A stretch of 64,000 nucleotides of DNA, from the NCBI GenBank assembly GCA_965227695.1, contig OZ245760.1:1364001-1428000 (forward strand), read 5' to 3'. The notes under the pieces were generated by a model. It did no database searches. It was not told where the DNA came from and saw nothing but the letters and a program-made list of their open reading frames with translations. Below, one piece after another: positions 24,899 to 32,959 of the stretch (the stretch's first letter is position 1; every line of letters begins with the position of its first letter). The translations under genes were made by a program, and so were the position numbers. This stretch comes from UBA1858 sp965227695 (GTDB lineage: Bacteria > Pseudomonadota > Gammaproteobacteria > UBA4575).

Positions 24899-26221
24899 TT
24901 ACTTGGACACAATATCATATCGTTGTGACCAGTGTGGATCTTCACTTTTCAGATCGCCAATTGGCGCGGCAAATGCATCATATACGAGTGTCTTTACATT
25001 GCTTCCGGTAAGAGCATGCATGAAAGCGACCAGTGCATTCATTTCATCATCACTCAAATCTAGCGGCCTAATCATTGGACTAAGCAGTTTATTTTGAATA
25101 CCGCCCTGATTATAAAACTTTACGACTTCTTTGAGTGTCTGTAGACTGCCGTTATGCATATAAGGTCGCGTGAGTGCTACATTCCGTAAAGAGGGTGTAC
25201 GGAATTTCCATCGATCCTCCGGGTCCTGGGTGATTTCATAGAGACCGAGGTCATTTTCTTTGACTTGCTTTGTGACAGAGTCAATCATTTTCTGACTGAC
25301 TTCCATGAATATCCCCGGGGCGATCAGGATTTTCTTTTTCTCTGTGGCCGAGCCCATTGATGCAATATAACCCATTCCTGTATTGTGTAGCTGGTTATCT
25401 GTAAAAGTAGCATAGTCCTCGTTGATCAGGTGACAGGCTGAACATCCCCCTTTGCCGCGGAATATTTCAAAGCCTTTAATTTCTTGCGGTGATAATAGAT
25501 TTTTTTCGCTGGCATAATACCAGCGGTCAAATCTCGAATTTGCCGAAATCAGTGTGCGCTGGTAAGCAGCCAGTGCGTGGGCAATGGTCGTCATGGAAGG
25601 TCCCTGGCCATTAAAGGCTGTTTCAAATAAGCCATCATAATCTCTCAGGTTCTGCACTTTTTCGACGACGTAACCAATGGAAGGGTTGCCCATTTCGTTA
25701 TGCGCGAGTAAGGGTGCCCACGCCTGTTGTTCAAGCGTGTTCTCACGTCCGTCATGGAATAATCGGGCGAGATAGGCAACATTATAGATACTTGGGCTAT
25801 TGCGTTTGCCGCTGCGGCCCTCTACACCCACAGCCCTGGAAATTTCGTTATTGGTGAAACCCTGTTCAGGAATATGGCAGATTGCACATGAAAATGTGTC
25901 ATTAAATGACAGGCGTCGATCATAAAACATCCGCCTGCCGAGCTGTATTTTGTCTCTGGTTGCCTGATTGAAGTCTGGCTGGGGTACCGGGGGCAGGCCA
26001 AGAGGCGGATCCTGCAAGAAGGCCAGAAGGTCTGCAGGACGGCCAATACGCGCAATGAGGCTCAGAGAATCCGTTCGATATTGGGTTGAATCATAACCTT
26101 CTTTGCGGTCACCGGGTCCCAGTGCAGGATCGCTGTCACCGAGGCCTGCTGACATGAGGAGAACACTGACCAAACCTGAAAAGATTATATAACGTACTGA
26201 ATTCAATAGTATAAATTTCAT
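24899..26221 (-). CDS. Di-haem cytochrome c peroxidase (MauG/CcpA family)
   Basis: 440 residues. The signal peptide ends near LLMSAGLG. Two c-type haem sites are seen: CAICH near residue 115 and CSACH near 265. The surroundings are typical for the family: GRRMFYDRRLSFNDTFSC, LFHDGRENTLEQQA, KFRTPSLRNVALTRPYMHNGSL. It is periplasmic and reduces hydrogen peroxide or oxidises a partner protein. It is divergent from the ArsR-rhodanese gene, with 150 bases between them carrying a palindrome, so that repressor may control it. The tail ends convergent to the TauE/SafE gene. Confidence 0.92.
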   Translation of the reverse strand: MKFILLNSVRYIIFSGLVSVLLMSAGLGDSDPALGPGDRKEGYDSTQYRTDSLSLIARIGRPADLLAFLQDPPLGLPPVPQPDFNQATRDKIQLGRRMFYDRRLSFNDTFSCAICHIPEQGFTNNEISRAVGVEGRSGKRNSPSIYNVAYLARLFHDGRENTLEQQAWAPLLAHNEMGNPSIGYVVEKVQNLRDYDGLFETAFNGQGPSMTTIAHALAAYQRTLISANSRFDRWYYASEKNLLSPQEIKGFEIFRGKGGCSACHLINEDYATFTDNQLHNTGMGYIASMGSATEKKKILIAPGIFMEVSQKMIDSVTKQVKENDLGLYEITQDPEDRWKFRTPSLRNVALTRPYMHNGSLQTLKEVVKFYNQGGIQNKLLSPMIRPLDLSDDEMNALVAFMHALTGSNVKTLVYDAFAAPIGDLKSEDPHWSQRYDIVSK

Positions 26222-26330
26222 TATCTCACCTTTGAAATAATCCTGGTCTGAGGATTGGATTGCACACGTATTGCGTTTATGCTGAACCCTGTGTATTTTA
26301 TTGAATATTTACTCATTGAAAGAATTATCA

Positions 26331-26346
26331 TTGAAGAAAACTTCAA
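26331..26346. promoter_or_regulatory. Palindrome in the ccp/arsR-rhodanese divergent region
   Basis: TTGAAG-AAAA-CTTCAA is a perfect inverted repeat 26 bases before the regulator's ATG. The repeat TCATTGAA also occurs twice in tandem just before it. A dimeric ArsR-type protein could bind here and control both divergent genes. This is inferred from position and symmetry only. Confidence 0.4.
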
Positions 26347-26371
26347 ATAATATTGATCCGATCGGAGAAGC

Positions 26372-27037
26372 ATGTCAAGTCTGGATACCTTTGCCACAGA
26401 TTTTTACGGACAGTTAGCGAAAGTTGTCAAAGCGATTGGCAATAAAACGCGTCTGGAGATACTTGTGTTGCTGGCACAGGGCGAGCGCACCGTTGATTCG
26501 ATTGCCAAGGAAATAAAACTCCCGGTGACCAATACTTCACATCACTTGCGCGACTTGCGCGACATTGGGGTTGTGGTGACTCGCAAGCAGGGAGTGCATG
26601 TTAGTTATAGCCTGTCTGATGACTCAGTGTATGACCTGGTGGTATCTGTATGTGAAATTGCTGAAAGAAAATCTGCGCTGTTCCAAGATGTCGTAGAAAC
26701 CTACCTGGGATCAAGAGATAGCATGGAGGCAATGACGGCTGAACACCTTGTTGAGAGCCTTAAGACCAATAACCTGACACTGATTGATGTCAGACCTTCA
26801 GAAGAGTATGCGGCGGGACATTTACCAGGTGCGGTTAATGTCCCGCTTGAGGAGATTGAAGCAAAGATGCCCGCGATGGATGAGAATCAGGGGGTTGTGG
26901 CTTATTGTCGTGGCCCCTATTGCATACTTGCCTATGAGGCGGTGTCGAGGCTCAGGCAAAAAGGATTTAAGGCGTATCGTTTGAAAGATGGGCTTCCTGA
27001 ATGGAAGAAACTGGGGTTACCCATTGATGTCACATAA
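26372..27037 (+). CDS. ArsR-type regulator fused to a rhodanese domain
   Basis: 221 residues. Residues 1-105 form an ArsR winged helix: AIGNKTRLEILVLLAQGERTVDSIA, then LPVTNTSHHLRDLRDIGVV. From about 120 a rhodanese domain follows: LIDVRPSEEYAAGHLPGAVNVPLEEIE, with the active loop AYCRGPYC (two Cys). The fusion is known in other bacteria and suggests that sulfane sulfur or a thiol state on the rhodanese Cys is sensed. The classic ArsR metal-site Cys pair is absent. It is divergent from the di-haem peroxidase and followed by an overlapping gene. Confidence 0.9.
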   Translation: MSSLDTFATDFYGQLAKVVKAIGNKTRLEILVLLAQGERTVDSIAKEIKLPVTNTSHHLRDLRDIGVVVTRKQGVHVSYSLSDDSVYDLVVSVCEIAERKSALFQDVVETYLGSRDSMEAMTAEHLVESLKTNNLTLIDVRPSEEYAAGHLPGAVNVPLEEIEAKMPAMDENQGVVAYCRGPYCILAYEAVSRLRQKGFKAYRLKDGLPEWKKLGLPIDVT

Positions 27038-27488
27038 AACAGCTTCCAGACAGAATCACGGCACGCATGAATCTAACGTTGAACCTGAATTGAAAATAAC
27101 CTATCTCGATAAAGTGCGCATTTTAAAATCGCTGAAAGCACTTCGGCACACCGGCGAGATGAAAAAATTCGAAGCGTTTGCCAAAAAGCTTGAATCGGCA
27201 ACACTGATTGATTCAACAAGCGTCCCGGATAACCTGGTCACCATGAATTCGCGTGTACGTTATCAGAATCTGGCGAGTAATGAAGAACATATCGCTGTCA
27301 TTGTCTATCCAAAATATGCGCATGCAGGTAAAGAAAATATTTCTGTCCTGTCTCCACTTGGAATAGCACTATTTGGTTCACGGGTAGGGCAGGAGTGCGA
27401 CTACGTGAGTGCCGGGAATGTCTGTAATAAGCTGCGCATACTGCAAATTCTCTATCAGCCGGAATTGGCTGGCCACTATTTGATTTAG
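27027..27488 (+). CDS. GreA/Rnk-like C-terminal domain protein
   Basis: 153 residues from the ATG at 27027, which overlaps the end of the regulator gene by 11 bases. The C-terminal part carries the GreA/GreB/Rnk domain: VTMNSRVRYQNLASNEEHIAVIVYPKYA, SVLSPLGIALFGSRVGQECDYV, then LRILQILYQPELAGHY. The coiled-coil N-terminus of true GreA is absent, so it resembles Rnk, which binds RNA polymerase. An ATG at 26988 would make a longer overlap and is less likely. It is probably co-transcribed with the ArsR-rhodanese gene. Confidence 0.85.
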   Translation: MSHKTASRQNHGTHESNVEPELKITYLDKVRILKSLKALRHTGEMKKFEAFAKKLESATLIDSTSVPDNLVTMNSRVRYQNLASNEEHIAVIVYPKYAHAGKENISVLSPLGIALFGSRVGQECDYVSAGNVCNKLRILQILYQPELAGHYLI

Positions 27489-27563
27489 TTATTTTGCACA
27501 GCACTATACCTGTAAAAGCCGGTTACAATACAGCCAATCAGCATGTCCCCGGAGGTGAACCTG

Positions 27564-28523
27564 ATGTTTGAGCATTTGTTGGCAATTCTTGGTATTGAGA
27601 GACAGTCAGTCAGCCACCTGGAAAGGCTGATCTCAGGCGTAGGTGCACTTTTGGCAATACTATTTATTTATACGTGCAGCAAGTACTTTCTTGATCAGTT
27701 TGCCACGCTGTTGATTATTGCCTCCATGGGCGCATCTGCGGTGTTACTGTTCGCAGTTCCGCATGGTGCCCTGTCACAGCCATGGGCGGTGATTGCGGGG
27801 CATACGGTGTCCGCGCTTATCGGCGTATCATGTGCCTTGTTCATTTCCAGCCAGGTTTTTGCTGCGGCAGCCGCCGTCGGTCTTGCTGTCACCGTTATGT
27901 ATTATCTGCGCTGTATTCATCCGCCAGGAGGTGCTACCGCGTTAACGGCAGTGATAGGCGGTGAAAGTGTGCACCAGCTTGGATTCAGCTACGCGGTAGC
28001 ACCCATACTATTGAATGCAGTATCCATTGTTATCTTTGCCATGTTGTTCAATGCGCTTTTTGAGTGGAGACGCTACCCGGCATACATCAATAAAATGAAA
28101 AATAGAAGGCAAAGACAACTCAATCAAAAAAATGAAGCTTTTTCGAGTGCCATTGCACATGAAGATTTTGTGTATGCCTTAAGCGAGATAGGTACTTTTA
28201 TCGACGTTGATGAATCAGATTTACTGCGTATCTATGATCTTGCTACCTCGAAAGTTGCCGCTAACGCAGCTCAGAACACGGTGCTTCTGAAAGGCGGATA
28301 TTACAGCAATGGGGAGTTTGGGGAATTATGGTCTGTTCGTGAAATAACTGATATAGAATCTTCTGCGGATGAATCTGAGTCACAAATATTTTTTAAAGTA
28401 GTCGCCGGACACGGAAGAAGACAAAGTGGTGTTGCAACCCGGCATGAATTTTTGAAGTGGGCAGCTTATGAGGTTTATCGCGATGAGGATAACTGGCGGC
28501 GCCTTGATCCGCGAAGCAAATAG
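27564..28523 (+). CDS. HPP-family membrane protein with C-terminal cytoplasmic domain
   Basis: 319 residues. The SD GGAGG at 27551-27555 lies eight bases before the ATG at 27564, so this start is preferred to the ATG at 27543. Four or more helices are followed by the family signature CIHPPGGATALTAVIGG near residue 125. From about 170 a charged cytoplasmic region continues for 150 residues (GEFGELWSVREITDI, GRRQSGVATRHEFLKWAAYEVY). HPP proteins include a nitrite transporter of cyanobacteria and chloroplasts. The NsrR gene lies convergent, 15 bases away, so a nitrogen-oxide link is possible. Confidence 0.85.
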   Translation: MFEHLLAILGIERQSVSHLERLISGVGALLAILFIYTCSKYFLDQFATLLIIASMGASAVLLFAVPHGALSQPWAVIAGHTVSALIGVSCALFISSQVFAAAAAVGLAVTVMYYLRCIHPPGGATALTAVIGGESVHQLGFSYAVAPILLNAVSIVIFAMLFNALFEWRRYPAYINKMKNRRQRQLNQKNEAFSSAIAHEDFVYALSEIGTFIDVDESDLLRIYDLATSKVAANAAQNTVLLKGGYYSNGEFGELWSVREITDIESSADESESQIFFKVVAGHGRRQSGVATRHEFLKWAAYEVYRDEDNWRRLDPRSK

Positions 28524-28538
28524 AGATTCAGGAAATGT

Positions 28539-28970
28539 TTAATGATGAAGCTGTTTGATAAGGCTTTTTTTATTGCTGGTGATATCGGCAAGCGTATAGT
28601 TGTCCAGGTGAGACATAAAATGGTTGAGTGCTTCTCCAAGGATTGATTGTAGTTTGCAGGCCCTGATAATTGAACATTCACCCTTTGGATTGAAGCATTC
28701 GACAATGTCAAAATCATTTTCTATTGCACGAATTACTTCTCCGATCTTGAGTGTGTCCGGGCTGACTGCGAGCTTTATGCCGCCACCCTTGCCCTGTTTC
28801 GAGGAGATATAACCAAGCTTGCTCAGGTTGTGAACGACAACGCGGACATGGTTGGCAGATATGGAGTAGATGTCAGAGAGCTGGGGGATGGTTGCGAGTT
28901 GATCTTTTGGCAGGATAGCCAGATACATCAAAATTCGTAATGAGTAATCAGAAAATTTAGTCAGTCTCAT
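28539..28970 (-). CDS. nsrR: Rrf2-family nitric-oxide-sensing repressor, NsrR-like
   Basis: 143 residues. The winged helix reads MRLTKFSDYSLRILMYLAI, then ISANHVRVVVHNLSKLGYISSKQGKGGGIKLA. The iron-sulfur Cys triad is ECFNPKGECSIIRACKL (Cys92, Cys99, Cys105), as in NsrR, which binds an Fe-S cluster destroyed by NO. An excellent NsrR-type operator lies at 29505-29527 between the haemoglobin gene and the second DsrC-like gene. It is read leftward, 127 bases after the haemoglobin gene. Confidence 0.9.
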   Translation of the reverse strand: MRLTKFSDYSLRILMYLAILPKDQLATIPQLSDIYSISANHVRVVVHNLSKLGYISSKQGKGGGIKLAVSPDTLKIGEVIRAIENDFDIVECFNPKGECSIIRACKLQSILGEALNHFMSHLDNYTLADITSNKKSLIKQLHH

Positions 28971-29097
28971 GTCAGCTAAAATTTATGCAGTTCTGGTCAA
29001 GGCTAATATTTTTTTATGTTGTTGTCCATTTGTAGCCTGGTTTATCGCTATGTATCCTCAACCACAATTTAAAGGGAATTGATGCCATGTTGGTATG

Positions 29098-29475
29098 TCA
29101 ACCGTTTGTCCGGTTTAAAACATCCTCGCGTGTGGATTCGGTGATTTCAAGCACTTCATTAATGAGTTCCGGTGCAACCTCAAGCTGACGCAGTGTCGAT
29201 TCAATATGCTCCTTGACTGCATCAAAGTGGCCATCATTTAATCCGTTTTCAACCAGCTTCTCATGTGCTTGCTGTAAAGAGGAGCCATTGAAAGGTGTAT
29301 TGGCACCAAATGCATAAGATAAAAATGCGTGCATTTTGCGTGCTTGTTTGGTTATATCCGTCTGGCTGAAAAAGTGACTGATCCGATCGTCATTTATAAT
29401 TTTTTGGTAAAGACATTCTACTGCCGCGTCAAGAGCAGGTTTTCCGCCTAAACGCTCATATAAGGTATTCGCCAT
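29098..29475 (-). CDS. glbN: Group I truncated haemoglobin
   Basis: 125 residues. The 2-on-2 globin pattern is present: MANTLYERLGGKPALDAAV, the B10 Tyr in LYQKIINDDRISHFF, and a distal/E region KMHAFLSYAFG. The proximal His lies in NDGHFDAVKEHIESTL. Truncated globins of this group oxidise NO to nitrate or bind oxygen. A GGGAG precedes the ATG by about eight bases. Thirty bases upstream of the ATG lies a near-consensus NsrR operator, so repression by NsrR and induction by NO is likely. Confidence 0.93.
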   Translation of the reverse strand: MANTLYERLGGKPALDAAVECLYQKIINDDRISHFFSQTDITKQARKMHAFLSYAFGANTPFNGSSLQQAHEKLVENGLNDGHFDAVKEHIESTLRQLEVAPELINEVLEITESTREDVLNRTNG

Positions 29476-29504
29476 GATTGGTCTCCCGGGTTAGATTTTT
29501 CTAT

Positions 29505-29527
29505 AAGATATATATAAAATATACTTT
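29505..29527. promoter_or_regulatory. Probable NsrR operator between glbN and the DsrC-like gene
   Basis: A 23-base imperfect palindrome whose halves are AAGATATATAT and AAATATACTTT around a central A. It matches the known NsrR site layout (AAGATGCATTT-N-AAATGCATCTT) at most positions in both halves. It lies 30 bases before the haemoglobin start and 90 bases before the DsrC-like start, and an NsrR gene is in the same locus. Confidence 0.65.
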
Positions 29528-29616
29528 ATGATATAATCTATACTAAATAGATGTTATATGTCAAATAAAAGTTAACGCGTGTTGACGATCAATAATTATC
29601 ATTGCGAGGATTGTGT

Positions 29617-29937
29617 ATGGATATTGAAAAAGACAATGAAGGGTATTTGGTGAATACAGACGATTGGACGATTGATGTCGCCAAAGAATTAGCGAGACTT
29701 GAATCAATATCCATGAGTGATGATCACTGGACTGTCATTGACTACATCCGTGACTATTATGAATTCAACCAGGCTGTTCCCGAATTGCGTAAAGTGCTCA
29801 AGTTTATGAAAGAAAGTCTGGGCGAGGAGAAGGCAACACGTAAGTATATGTATTCACTTTTTCCCTATGGATACGGCCAGCAGGCCTGCAAGATCGCGGG
29901 CATGAGAAAGCCGTTGAAGCTGATGCTGGATGTTTAG
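29617..29937 (+). CDS. DsrC/TusE-family sulfur relay-like protein, single Cys (second copy)
   Basis: 106 residues from the ATG at 29617, which has a GAGGA six bases upstream; the TTG at 29602 is rejected. It shows the DsrC features EGYLVNTDDWTIDVAKELA, MSDDHWTVIDYIRDYYEF and KYMYSLFPYGYGQQACKIAG. Only the upstream arm Cys (Cys91) is present. The C-terminus reads RKPLKLMLDV where DsrC has a penultimate Cys. It is closer to true DsrC than the protein at 1019-1336. It is divergent from the haemoglobin gene across a probable NsrR site, so it may be induced by nitric oxide. Confidence 0.9.
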   Translation: MDIEKDNEGYLVNTDDWTIDVAKELARLESISMSDDHWTVIDYIRDYYEFNQAVPELRKVLKFMKESLGEEKATRKYMYSLFPYGYGQQACKIAGMRKPLKLMLDV

Positions 29938-30285
29938 TCTGAACACAATGCCCGCATACGCAGAATACAATTTTTCTGGCTGTACTCGTCAAAAAGATAA
30001 GCACTGACGGTGCATGAACGCGAATAAAATTGCAGTGGCTTTTATTATTAGTCAGTGAAAGAGTCAGAGTGACGGTCATCGCGTTTCTCTTCAGGATAAT
30101 GGCGTGACTGAAATTACCTGAAAACAGTGTGTTGGCTGCTGAAGCTCCATTACTCAATGATAAAGAAATATTGGTATGAGTTAACTCATTGCTATACTTT
30201 TATATTGCATTCATTCAGACTGTGACTCAATACCATTAAAACAGAATTAATTACTGCCAAGTCCCGTAACTGGATCTTCTAAATA
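29938..30285. other. Intergenic region without recognised gene
   Basis: 348 bases between the DsrC-like gene and marC. A minus-strand ORF crosses it but has no family features and runs into the DsrC-like gene. I see no strong hairpin and no RNA element. Confidence 0.45.
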
Positions 30286-30909
30286 ATGAATGAGTTATTA
30301 CGCTCCTGGGCGCTTCTTTTTACCTTGCTTAACCCTTTTTTACTGATTATTTATTTATTAAATGTCATTGAAATGCTGAATTTCCGTGTTTTTAGCCAGG
30401 TGTTGATTCGTGCGGGTATTATTGCCTGCCTGGTGTTTTTCGGCTTCGTGTTTTTGGGAGATGCCCTGTTTTCCGAGGTGCTCCAGGTTGAATTTGCGTC
30501 ATTTCAAATCTTTGGAGGCATTATTTTTCTGATTATAGGACTGCAGTTTGTCTTTAATGGCCCAAATGCAATTAAAATGTTGCAGGGTGAGTCAAAATAC
30601 CTGGCTGGAGCCATCGCAATGCCCGTTTTAATCGGCCCGGGTACGATTAGTGCCGCCGTGATTGTGGGTAAACGTCATGAACCATTTATCGCATGTGGTA
30701 TCGTTCTCGTCGCTGTGATCAGTTCATTGGTCACCATTATTCTTCTTAAATTAATCCATGACTGGGTGCGCGTCAGGCATGAGCCTCTGATTGAGCGCTA
30801 TATTGAAATCGCAGGCAGAGTGACAGCGATATATGTAGGTACGGTCTCAATTCAGATGATTATGCAGGGCACCGGTGACTGGATCAGCAAAATGCTTGTT
30901 ACTGGATAG
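30286..30909 (+). CDS. MarC-family integral membrane protein
   Basis: 207 residues, six hydrophobic segments in two repeats. The MarC motif is ALLFTLLNPFLLIIYLLNVIEM in the first helix region and AGAIAMPVLIGPGTISAAVIVG in the second half. The biochemical role of this family is not known; an early claim of antibiotic-resistance function in E. coli was withdrawn. No convincing SD is seen before the ATG. It is followed 195 bases later by a CNNM-type gene. Confidence 0.88.
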   Translation: MNELLRSWALLFTLLNPFLLIIYLLNVIEMLNFRVFSQVLIRAGIIACLVFFGFVFLGDALFSEVLQVEFASFQIFGGIIFLIIGLQFVFNGPNAIKMLQGESKYLAGAIAMPVLIGPGTISAAVIVGKRHEPFIACGIVLVAVISSLVTIILLKLIHDWVRVRHEPLIERYIEIAGRVTAIYVGTVSIQMIMQGTGDWISKMLVTG

Positions 30910-31104
30910 ATGCTTCTGTGCTCACCAGGGATGGAGACCCTGGATGGTGGTATGCGGCTGCGTAAGTATAAAAGCGTATGATCGCTAAGCGTACAGACAA
31001 AGATAGAACAGTCCGTAGAAAGGCTGCGCATTCAATTGATTTTATGTCAAAATAGGCGTTCAATTCAGAGATAAAAGATGACCGCACGGGCACATTTATA
31101 ATCC

Positions 31105-32139
31105 ATGACACTACTAATAATATACTTGTCCATCGCTATCGGTGTTTCTTTTATTTGTTCTGTACTGGAAGCTGTTTTATTGTCTGTCACACCGAGCTAT
31201 GTTGAGAGTATTGTCAAGCAGAATCCAGGCCGGGGAAAGATTCTTTCGACGGTCAAGACCCGTCTCGACCAGTCCATATCAAGTATTCTGATCCTGAATA
31301 CATTTGCCCACACAATGGGAGCCGCTGGTGTGGGTGCCCAGGCCGCCAATGTATTTGGCGCGCGTTGGGAAACGCTCATTGCTGTCCTGCTCACGCTGGT
31401 GATTTTATATTTTTCCGAGATCATACCTAAAACACTTGGTGCTACCTACTGGCGCCAGCTGGCCATTCCCGCAGCACATGCCATTTACTGGCTGATTAAG
31501 CTGGTGTACCCGTTGATCTGGATATCGACGTTTATCACCAAGGGCTTTAAACGAAGCCATGCTCAGGAAATATCACGCGAAGAGATTATTGCACTTGCCT
31601 CACTGGGCCATCAGATGGGTTCTTTGATAGAGCAGGAAAATGAATACCTGACTAATGTTCTGAGATTACGCGAGATCAGAACCCAGCAAATCTTAACGCC
31701 GCGAAGTGTTATACACCGACTCGATGTGCATACTACAATTGCACAGGCACTCGAGCATGAAAAATCCAGGCAATTCACACGTATCCCGGTCTACGATCAC
31801 AACCCTGATAATATTATCGGCCTGGTTATCAATCGTGAGCTATTATTCGGTGAGCGCGAGGGCAAGTCCGACCTGGATTTAAGTCAGTTTGTTAAACCGA
31901 TCACCCGCGTCTCTGAAAATTTGCCGATACCTCAATTGCTGGATATGTTTATTAAAAAAAAGGAGCATATGTTCCTGGTAGAGGATCATTATGGCCAGAT
32001 GACAGGTATTGTGACTCTAGAAGATGCCGTTGAGACGATGCTGGGTCGGGAAATAGTCGATGAAACAGATACCATTGAGGACATGCAGGAATATGCCAAA
32101 GGCAAATACAGGGCAAGACTTAGAAAGTTTAAAAAATAA
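31105..32139 (+). CDS. CNNM/CorC-type membrane protein with CBS pair
   Basis: 344 residues. The N-terminal CNNM (DUF21) domain, about 1-150, has three to four helices and LYFSEIIPKTLGATYWRQLA. Two CBS motifs follow, about 190-320: ILTPRSVIHRLDVHTTIAQALEHEKSRQFTRIPVYD and HMFLVEDHYGQMTGIVTLEDAVETMLGREIVDE. The C-terminal transporter-associated (CorC_HlyC) domain is missing, since the protein ends soon after the second CBS. The family takes part in Mg2+ or other ion efflux. Confidence 0.88.
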   Translation: MTLLIIYLSIAIGVSFICSVLEAVLLSVTPSYVESIVKQNPGRGKILSTVKTRLDQSISSILILNTFAHTMGAAGVGAQAANVFGARWETLIAVLLTLVILYFSEIIPKTLGATYWRQLAIPAAHAIYWLIKLVYPLIWISTFITKGFKRSHAQEISREEIIALASLGHQMGSLIEQENEYLTNVLRLREIRTQQILTPRSVIHRLDVHTTIAQALEHEKSRQFTRIPVYDHNPDNIIGLVINRELLFGEREGKSDLDLSQFVKPITRVSENLPIPQLLDMFIKKKEHMFLVEDHYGQMTGIVTLEDAVETMLGREIVDETDTIEDMQEYAKGKYRARLRKFKK

Positions 32140-32203
32140 GTTCATTTAATATAGTTTTTTATATGCTTTTTCCCGAGATTAATTACTTGATATTATTTAA
32201 TTC

Positions 32204-32947
32204 GTGAAACTATATATCCTGAGTGACTTGCATCTGGAGTTTGAGGATTTTGTTCCTCCTTCATTAGATGTGGATGTTGTTGTGCTGGCCGGGGATATAG
32301 GTGTTGGCGTTGATGGTATCCGCTGGGCGCAACATACGTTTCCAGATAAGCCGGTATTATACGTAATGGGAAATCATGAGCATTACGAACATAATTTGCA
32401 AATCAATATAAAAAATATAGAAACAGAATCCGATGATTCAAATATCCACGTTCTTGAAAAAGGGGAAGTGAATATTCATGGCGTACAGTTTTTGGGTTGT
32501 ACACTTTGGACCGACTTTAATTTGACCGGAAACACGCGATCTTCAAAATATATGGCGACCCGGTATATCAATGACTATGAATGTATTCACTATAGTGAGA
32601 AAAATCGTACACTGACAACGCGTGATACATCAGCTATGCATGCCCGTTCGTTAACATGGCTAAAAAAACAGACCGAAAATAGCGCGGATAAACGTGTCAT
32701 TGTCACGCACCATGCACCAAGCGCCCGTTCGTTACCTGAAGAATTTGTCAATCAAAAATTCCAGTCTGCTTACGCGTCTTCGCTGGATGATTTTGTTATC
32801 CAGTCGAATGCTGATTTATGGGTGCATGGGCACATACATTCAGCCTGTGACTATATGATTGGTGATACTCGTGTGGTATGTAATCCACGTGGTTATCATG
32901 ATCGACAAAGCAAAGGCTTCTCGGCTTCGCGTGTTATAGAGATATGA
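32204..32947 (+). CDS. Calcineurin-like metallophosphoesterase
   Basis: 247 residues. The di-metal site motifs are SDLHLEFED (D-x-H), VVLAGDIG (GD), VMGNHEHYEHN (GNHE), VIVTHHAPS (second H) and LWVHGHIHSACDY (GHxH). It starts directly with the first motif from a GTG at 32204. The substrate is unknown; relatives act on phosphoproteins, nucleotides or phosphodiesters. A small protein kinase gene starts 12 bases after its stop, so the two are likely co-transcribed. Confidence 0.9.
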   Translation: MKLYILSDLHLEFEDFVPPSLDVDVVVLAGDIGVGVDGIRWAQHTFPDKPVLYVMGNHEHYEHNLQINIKNIETESDDSNIHVLEKGEVNIHGVQFLGCTLWTDFNLTGNTRSSKYMATRYINDYECIHYSEKNRTLTTRDTSAMHARSLTWLKKQTENSADKRVIVTHHAPSARSLPEEFVNQKFQSAYASSLDDFVIQSNADLWVHGHIHSACDYMIGDTRVVCNPRGYHDRQSKGFSASRVIEI

Positions 32948-32959
32948 CGGCTGTGTAAT

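Noticed and set aside
29804..30157. 117-codon minus-strand ORF opposite the DsrC-like gene
   Set aside because: Runs antisense into a real gene, Ser/Thr/Cys-rich shadow composition and no SD.
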